Shown here piece after piece: positions 8,001 through 10,648 of a stretch of 10,648 nt of DNA. The notes beneath the pieces are model-generated. The model saw only the letters and a list, made by a program, of their open reading frames with translations, did not search any database and was not told the DNA's origin. A program made the position numbers and the translations under genes. Each line of letters starts with the position of its first letter. Positions within the stretch are counted from its first letter, which is position 1. This stretch comes from Methanosarcinales archaeon (GTDB lineage: Archaea > Halobacteriota > Methanosarcinia > Methanosarcinales > Methanogasteraceae), in NCBI GenBank assembly GCA_030640725.1, contig DAOWIV010000242.1, positions 1 through 10,648 on the forward strand, written 5' to 3'.

Positions 8001-8168
8001 ATCTGTACCTATATCTTCGGGAGCCACAAAAGCCGATTGGTTTATTTTTTTAAGTGATTCTTTGACATGTTTAGCATAATCCAATCCGGTCGTTGTTTCA
8101 TAACAGATAAAAACTTCCTTTACGGATTCAGAACACACGTTTGAAGGATTTTCATCATTCATAGCCAT
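5094..8168 (-). CDS. TIR-NACHT-HEAT repeat protein (NLR-like candidate antiviral protein)
   Basis: A 1024-residue STAND ATPase with NLR-like architecture. Residues about 17-150 form a TIR domain: first strand KEVFICYE (17-24), FVAPEDI loop, IIEACKYFVVIITDLS, and E90 in SSEEVKREL at the position of the catalytic Glu of TIR NADases. A linker (150-235) leads to NACHT: Walker A GDPGSGKT (267-274), Walker B ALFLLDGFDEIP (348-359), SSRQFGY (380-386) and the winged-helix element HLTFQEYYTAY (574-584). Residues 707-1017 are ten HEAT/PBS-lyase-type repeats. By family knowledge such proteins are prokaryotic antiphage sensors in which ligand binding to the repeats triggers NACHT oligomerisation and TIR-driven NAD+ depletion; here that is inference. 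ATG 8168 is preferred over an in-frame ATG at 8204, since GAGGT lies at 8176-8180, seven bases upstream. No transmembrane segment is seen. TIR DNA is about 35% GC, the rest about 50%. It lies 66 bases downstream of the aldolase without an obvious promoter. Confidence 0.93.
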   Translation of the reverse strand: MAMNDENPSNVCSESVKEVFICYETTTGLDYAKHVKESLKKINQSAFVAPEDIGTDEPWRKVVDGIIEACKYFVVIITDLSISSEEVKRELELASSLPSLKGNIIPCKEKSVDRSRLSKLPIIHEFQQIDFESKEELARKLISELNKREPAKITSESAPLSIYKSKSTDLKSNMSSISAYVESIKNNDFFRYITNPMVSRSIPLESLYVKLAISGTVHDPEHRLAVPDWAAGQEYQLFTERRYLEKVKEEMDPEKAVEKWQRIVVLGDPGSGKTTLLKYLTLEAAYGRLKGELVPFFITLGEYADPRNKATSLIEFACEQYRKRSPLDDEEFEEFVLMVRDMNERRKALFLLDGFDEIPHDRKLGVSGDIERELNRYVLSSRQFGYTGGVLNDKTLEVVELSDPAIQEFIRNWMRSQGGLDHEKRAESLIDHIQIPRLKMLARNPLLLSVQCIVYQNIVESGTGVEMPTRRVDLYKASVIGLLKTLERRGITNHDVDSLDRKISVNSVFADIAFHYFEEVENAPRHIFGKEELNKFLRSISGKLDDHYTELLSEVVFRSEILHPLTMHEYHFLHLTFQEYYTAYHLANQEDGIQTIAERKRDPHWREVIPLYAGMESERFQELIDRIWNNGGDEDIFYNDLFLIGRCLAEVDLEIAEIKSHDIEEIKNQIFELSLRGELGIWREGSNEVLSHIYYQFEDIDDKIRENMKDEDSFVRWCAAGALGKIGGGKAFERLIPLLKDEDPHVRNRAVEALGTVGDKRAVEHLIPLLKVEDGDHDSCWRAAAALEAIMGRKIFKHRVLSMKDEYYYYEMPIAPGAHEKIWDGEAFEQLMQQVKDENSYITMGATITLREIEGMKAFEQLMPLLKEENSNIRGSAVGVLGVIGDTRAFEQLMPLLKDENSNVRRSAARALGTIGDTRAAKHLIPLLKDDDPLVRSNAAISLGTIGDAKDVEHLIPLLKDENSNVRSNAARALGTIGDAKYVEHLIPLLKDDDPLVRRYAADTLGMISAKNNLYIPLSRYKNL
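5118..6050 (-). repeat. Ten tandem 31-residue (93-bp) HEAT repeats, with 186-bp higher-order duplication
   Basis: Inside the TIR-NACHT gene, repeat units begin at residues 707, 738, 769, 802, 834, 865, 896, 927, 958 and 989. Consensus is LLKDEN(S)NVR-x-x-AA-x-ALGTIGD-x-x-x-x-x-HLIP, a HEAT/PBS-lyase motif. Units 3 and 4 are degenerate and slightly longer (33 and 32 residues), one carrying a YYYY run. Units 7-10 alternate between a DENSNVR type (7, 9) and a DDDPLVR type (8, 10). At DNA level 46 bases are identical between 5173-5218 and 5359-5404, and 35 bases between 5266-5300 and 5452-5486, both offset by exactly 186 bases, so a two-repeat block was duplicated recently. A further 93-base offset identity lies at 5475 and 5568. 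Confidence 0.9.
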
Positions 8169-8204
8169 AATTATGACCTCGCACATCGTGCAATAGCCAA
8201 CCAC

Positions 8205-8221
8205 TCACAGACGCGCTGTGA
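8205..8221. other. Short perfect hairpin between aldolase and TIR-NACHT genes
   Basis: TCACAG and CTGTGA form a 6-bp inverted repeat around a 5-base loop (ACGCG), 14 bases past the end of the aldolase stop region's flank and 37 bases before the TIR-NACHT start codon. It could be an operator, an mRNA processing or attenuation element, or chance. No T-run follows it on the minus strand, so it is not a typical terminator. Confidence 0.3.
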
Positions 8222-8234
8222 ATGTAATCGTCTC

Positions 8235-9365
8235 TCATGCACGCATGTATTCCCGCACGATTCCAGCAGATCCCTCTGATTTGAACGCCCTCATGAATGT
8301 ACTCGCCTCTTCGTACGCCCGATCCTCGATTGCCGATACGGTCGCATCATCAAGAAAATAAAGCTCAGAAAAGAACTCTTTTATCGCAAATTTTCCGCTC
8401 TTGCCAAAGACCTCGATATCCCGCTTCCCTTCTGCCGCATATTTCGTAACCGTCCAGTCCCAGATCCGCTGATATAGATCAGGCTCTTCTTCTTTCAGTA
8501 CATCCCAGACAAGATTCATCCAGAATGTGCCGACGTTCCCCTTGATGATGTCGCCGTGCGGGAACTGCTCTGCAATCAGATGTCGCGGCGTGCCGGTGAT
8601 GCCGTGCTGCGCGATACGAACATCGAGATCGTTCTCCCGGAGCGCTTTTGCAACCTCCTTTGTTCGCGGGATGTCGATCGTGACCTGCTCGATTGGGTTG
8701 CCGTGCTCATCGAAGATGTTGCCGTGGGTGCTACCGTTTGCGATCGCAAGCACCTGCGGGTACACGCCTGCCGAATTGAGCGACGTGATGAATGCCACAG
8801 CCTCATCAGGCGTTGTCAGCACCATGCCAGAGCCGTCGGTCCGCCCGATCTCGCCGACTTCCGCCTCAAGCCCGAACTCGCGACCCTCCATCTCTGATTC
8901 TATGAACCGTGCAAGCTCGATCGTCGCATCGATGTTCGGTGCGAGCTCCTCTGCCGGAGTCCTGCCATCGAAATTGAAGAGATGTGATGCGTCGATCGCA
9001 AAACTGGTAAAACCGGCTTTGATCTGCGCTGCGATCAATTCCTTGACCGAATTAAGTTCTTCGACCGTCCCCTTCTTAACACCGATATGATCAGCGTGTA
9101 GCGCCCAGATATCGTGACCCACCTCACATGCAACCGCGCATGTCCGCATCGAGAGTTCTGCCGGGGTAAGCCCGGTGTACCCACCCTCCTGATTGCACTC
9201 CGATTTTGCCAGTTCGATCAGGACTGCGGAATCGAGATCCTTTGCAGCCCGGAAAATGCCTTTCGTGATTCCGGGGATGATTCTGGTGTTGCACGCCATG
9301 ATGATGCAGTTTTTATCTTTTACAGCGTTGAATATAACCGATCCGGGTATTGGATTGCACTCCAT
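8235..9365 (-). CDS. Class II (zinc) aldolase, fructose/tagatose-bisphosphate aldolase family
   Basis: A 376-residue class II aldolase, expected to cleave or form a ketose-1,6-bisphosphate (or related sugar phosphate) with dihydroxyacetone phosphate, using Zn2+. The family hallmarks appear in order: ALHADHIG (88-95) with catalytic Asp D92 and zinc ligand H93; GLEAEVGEIG (165-174) with the conserved Glu; ANGSTHGN (209-216) with H214; IAQHGITGTP (251-260) with H254, equivalent to the LHGGSG-type loop; and IIKGNVGT (273-280), the K-x-N-x-x-T phosphate-binding motif. All zinc and catalytic positions are present, so it should be active. The protein carries a C-terminal extension of about 90 residues (from 290 on) with YFLDD and a helical tail. 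Many archaea use an unrelated FBP aldolase/phosphatase, so the real substrate is unsure and I give no symbol. The start is fixed by GGAGGTGA at 9372-9379. tRNA-Leu lies 55 bases upstream on the same strand. Confidence 0.87.
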   Translation of the reverse strand: MECNPIPGSVIFNAVKDKNCIIMACNTRIIPGITKGIFRAAKDLDSAVLIELAKSECNQEGGYTGLTPAELSMRTCAVACEVGHDIWALHADHIGVKKGTVEELNSVKELIAAQIKAGFTSFAIDASHLFNFDGRTPAEELAPNIDATIELARFIESEMEGREFGLEAEVGEIGRTDGSGMVLTTPDEAVAFITSLNSAGVYPQVLAIANGSTHGNIFDEHGNPIEQVTIDIPRTKEVAKALRENDLDVRIAQHGITGTPRHLIAEQFPHGDIIKGNVGTFWMNLVWDVLKEEEPDLYQRIWDWTVTKYAAEGKRDIEVFGKSGKFAIKEFFSELYFLDDATVSAIEDRAYEEASTFMRAFKSEGSAGIVREYMRA

Positions 9366-9371
9366 GAAAAT

Positions 9372-9379
9372 TCACCTCC
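9372..9379 (-). promoter_or_regulatory. Strong Shine-Dalgarno site of the aldolase gene
   Basis: GGAGGTGA on the minus strand, six bases before ATG 9365, an eight-base match to the anti-Shine-Dalgarno sequence. A weak TATA-like ACTTAATTTC at 9401-9410 would put the start near 9380, at the edge of this site; alternatively the mRNA is processed from the tRNA transcript upstream. Confidence 0.7.
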
Positions 9380-9420
9380 CCCTGATTTATGTAGTTACTT
9401 GAAATTAAGTGTTTTGGAGA

Positions 9421-9505
9421 TGCGGGGGATGGGATTCGAACCCACGAACTCCTACGAGACAGGGCCCTCAACCCTGCGCCTTTGACCTGGCTGGGCAACC
9501 CCCGC
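9421..9505 (-). tRNA. tRNA-Leu (anticodon GAG)
   Basis: The minus strand folds into a complete class II tRNA of 85 nt: acceptor stem GCGGGGG (5' end at 9505) with CCCCCGC, discriminator A at 9421, anticodon stem CAGGG/CCCTG with loop TTGAGGG (anticodon GAG, reading CUC/CUU), long variable arm TCTCGTAGGAGTTC with a CTC/GAG stem, and T arm GTGGG-TTCGAAT-CCCAT. The long variable arm and anticodon both say leucine. CCA is not encoded and there is no intron. The D arm GCCCAGCCAGGTCAAAGGC contains a G at the expected archaeosine region, which links to the queC gene nearby, though only in a general way. Confidence 0.96.
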
Positions 9506-9540
9506 ACGGGGTATGAGCACATCGGTTCTTGGAACCATTC

Positions 9541-9549
9541 GTTAATAAA
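9541..9549 (-). promoter_or_regulatory. Putative TATA box of tRNA-Leu
   Basis: TTTATTAAC on the minus strand, about 36-44 bases upstream of the tRNA 5' end. The usual archaeal spacing gives a start around 9518, hence a tRNA leader of about a dozen bases for RNase P to remove. TTAATAAAT on the plus strand could also serve as a divergent element for the gene starting at 9685. Confidence 0.45.
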
Positions 9550-9603
9550 TCTATGTGCTGGTTGCGATGCCGGACCTGCGCCCTTCGGTGGTATGCGACG
9601 GTT

Positions 9604-9633
9604 TGCATGGGCACCATGACCCCCAACCATGCA
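9604..9633. other. Inverted repeat in the divergent intergenic region
   Basis: TGCATGG (9604-9610) and CCATGCA (9627-9633) form a perfect 7-bp stem around a 16-base loop, and a second imperfect stem (GTTGCG with TGCGAC) lies just before it at about 9562-9598. If transcription of the plus-strand gene begins near the AT element at 9541-9549, both would be in its leader. Otherwise it may be an operator. No regulator is recognisable here. Confidence 0.3.
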
Positions 9634-9684
9634 CCACAACGTTGATATGCAGCACTTTCAATACCAACAAAGAGAGGCATATAT

Positions 9685-10648
9685 TTGACCGGCTTTGACA
9701 TACACATTGGTTACGCGCACATCAGGAATCCAATTGCGCTTGCGGCGATGGCTGGCATCGTTGACTCAGGTTTTGTCAGTAAAGTTGCCATGGGGGCAGG
9801 GCTTGCGGTACTCGGTGGATACAATCTGGATGATGCGACAAACGACGCCGCAGTCCGGATCAGGGAGCGGGGGCGTGCCGAGTTTGTAACGCCTGAACCA
9901 ATTGAGCATCTGAAAAGCGAGCTTGAACAACTGAAGGAAATGGAAAATCCACCAGCGATCGCACTGAACGTCCGCAGTACAGAGATGAAACCACTGCTCG
10001 AGGCGGCACTCCTTGCAAAAGAGTATGGTGCGATCCTCGAGATCGATGCGCACTGCCGGCAGCCTGAAATGACCGGCATTGGCGTGGGAGAATCTCTTCT
10101 TCGCGACCTGGATAGATTAACATCGATGATCTCCAGCGTCAGGAAGACGGGGGTTGCTCTGTGCGTGAAGACCAGGTCCGGTGTCGTTGATGATGAAGAG
10201 CTTGCAGTGGCGATCGAGCAGGCAGGCGCGGACGCAATCCATATCGATGCCATAAAACCGGGTGCAGGCGCAGATCACCGTGCGATCAGGGTGACAAGGA
10301 ACGCAACCGACCTGCTTATCATTGGCAATAACTCGGTCGTGGACTTTGTAAGCGCGAAAGCGATGTTCGGACATGGTGCGGACATGGTCTCGCTTGCAAG
10401 AGCCACGTTAGAGAATCCTGACGTGATAAACACCATTGTTCAGCACGTAACCATGTTTCAGGAGCAAACCGGCTGGTATAATGCACCAAAACACATCTGC
10501 GGTGGCGGGGATGACCGAGCGCTCACTTTCTGCTGCTTACCAGTCAAACCGTGTGCGATTCATGGGGTGCTTAACAGATACGGGATGACGCCGCAGGAGT
10601 TCGCAGACCTGAAGGTAGAACTCTCACGCGGCACGCCGCTCGAACTTG
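9685..10648 (+). CDS. NifR3/Dus-like TIM-barrel protein with methanogenesis marker 9 domain (partial, runs off right edge)
   Basis: An open frame of 321 codons continues past base 10648. The first 260 residues or so resemble the NifR3/tRNA-dihydrouridine synthase flavin TIM barrel: NPIALAAMAGIVD (14-26), HCRQPEM (123-129) with C124 where Dus enzymes carry their catalytic Cys, LCVKTRSGV and ADAIHIDA strands, then LLIIGNNSV and a GADMVSLARATL phosphate-binding end. After that comes a cysteine-rich domain starting with ICGGGDDRAL (C272) and FCCLPVKPC (282-290), which matches the [FWY]CC..KPC motif of 'methanogenesis marker domain 9' as I remember it (TIGR03277), a domain reported only from methanogens and relatives; more cysteines are expected beyond the edge. 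Function is unknown. The start is TTG 9685, preceded by GAGAGG at 9672-9677 (seven bases away). An in-frame stop at 9643 and no in-frame ATG or GTG before it leave TTG as the best choice. Confidence 0.85.
   Translation, partial: MTGFDIHIGYAHIRNPIALAAMAGIVDSGFVSKVAMGAGLAVLGGYNLDDATNDAAVRIRERGRAEFVTPEPIEHLKSELEQLKEMENPPAIALNVRSTEMKPLLEAALLAKEYGAILEIDAHCRQPEMTGIGVGESLLRDLDRLTSMISSVRKTGVALCVKTRSGVVDDEELAVAIEQAGADAIHIDAIKPGAGADHRAIRVTRNATDLLIIGNNSVVDFVSAKAMFGHGADMVSLARATLENPDVINTIVQHVTMFQEQTGWYNAPKHICGGGDDRALTFCCLPVKPCAIHGVLNRYGMTPQEFADLKVELSRGTPLEL

Noticed and set aside
8169..8204. TIR-NACHT start at ATG 8204
   Set aside because: ATG 8168 has GAGGT seven bases upstream and the extra 12 residues show no relation to the TIR fold.
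9421..9505. tRNA-Leu as an integration site for a mobile element carrying the TIR-NACHT gene
   Set aside because: No integrase, and I did not see a repeated tRNA 3' end elsewhere in the window.
9711..10253. Long minus-strand open frame opposite the marker-9 gene
   Set aside because: Serine-rich composition typical of an antisense shadow, and the plus strand carries a clearly conserved barrel protein over the same bases.

Overview
The window looks like chromosomal DNA of a euryarchaeon from the methanogen / anaerobic alkane- or methane-oxidising lineages. The evidence is a Cgi121 subunit of the archaeal/eukaryotic KEOPS complex, a tRNA-Leu without encoded CCA, Shine-Dalgarno sites such as GGTGATC and GGAGGTGA alongside TATA-type promoters and probable short-leader starts, and at the right edge a TIM-barrel protein fused to what I recognise as the methanogenesis marker 9 domain (FCC...KPC motif). 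I cannot place it to genus. Hand counts of 60-base lines give about 50-57% GC in housekeeping genes and in the NACHT/HEAT part of the large protein, and about 35% in its TIR part; the toxin-antitoxin pair on the left also looks AT-rich.

Layout: 1-673 (minus) is a MntA/HepT (minimal nucleotidyltransferase / HEPN) toxin-antitoxin pair, hepT running off the left edge. 674-1130 holds no convincing protein gene, but has a GC-rich stretch (about 762-966) with four stem-loops, a TATA-like element and an oligo-U run, perhaps a non-coding RNA or a long leader of mntA. 1131-1646 (plus) is cgi121. It converges on a minus-strand run of gatA (1691-3097), argC (3204-4232) and queC (4304-4984). An AT-rich gap follows, then a large minus-strand TIR-NACHT-HEAT protein (5094-8168), a class II aldolase (8235-9365) and tRNA-Leu(GAG) (9421-9505). 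A divergent intergenic region of about 180 bases leads to the plus-strand marker-9/NifR3-like gene (9685 to the right edge), which starts at TTG.

How they work together: most genes are housekeeping, several of them tied to tRNA: KEOPS (t6A37), GatA (transamidation of mischarged tRNA), QueC (preQ0 for archaeosine) and a Dus-like barrel. ArgC belongs to arginine synthesis and the aldolase to sugar-phosphate metabolism. Set among them are two candidate defence modules: the MntA/HepT pair and the one-gene NLR-like TIR-NACHT-HEAT protein. The latter is the most interesting item. It has an intact P-loop and Walker B, a conserved TIR glutamate, a sharp composition break between effector and ATPase parts, and a C-terminal array of ten HEAT repeats with recent 93-bp and 186-bp internal duplications, as expected of a fast-evolving recognition domain.
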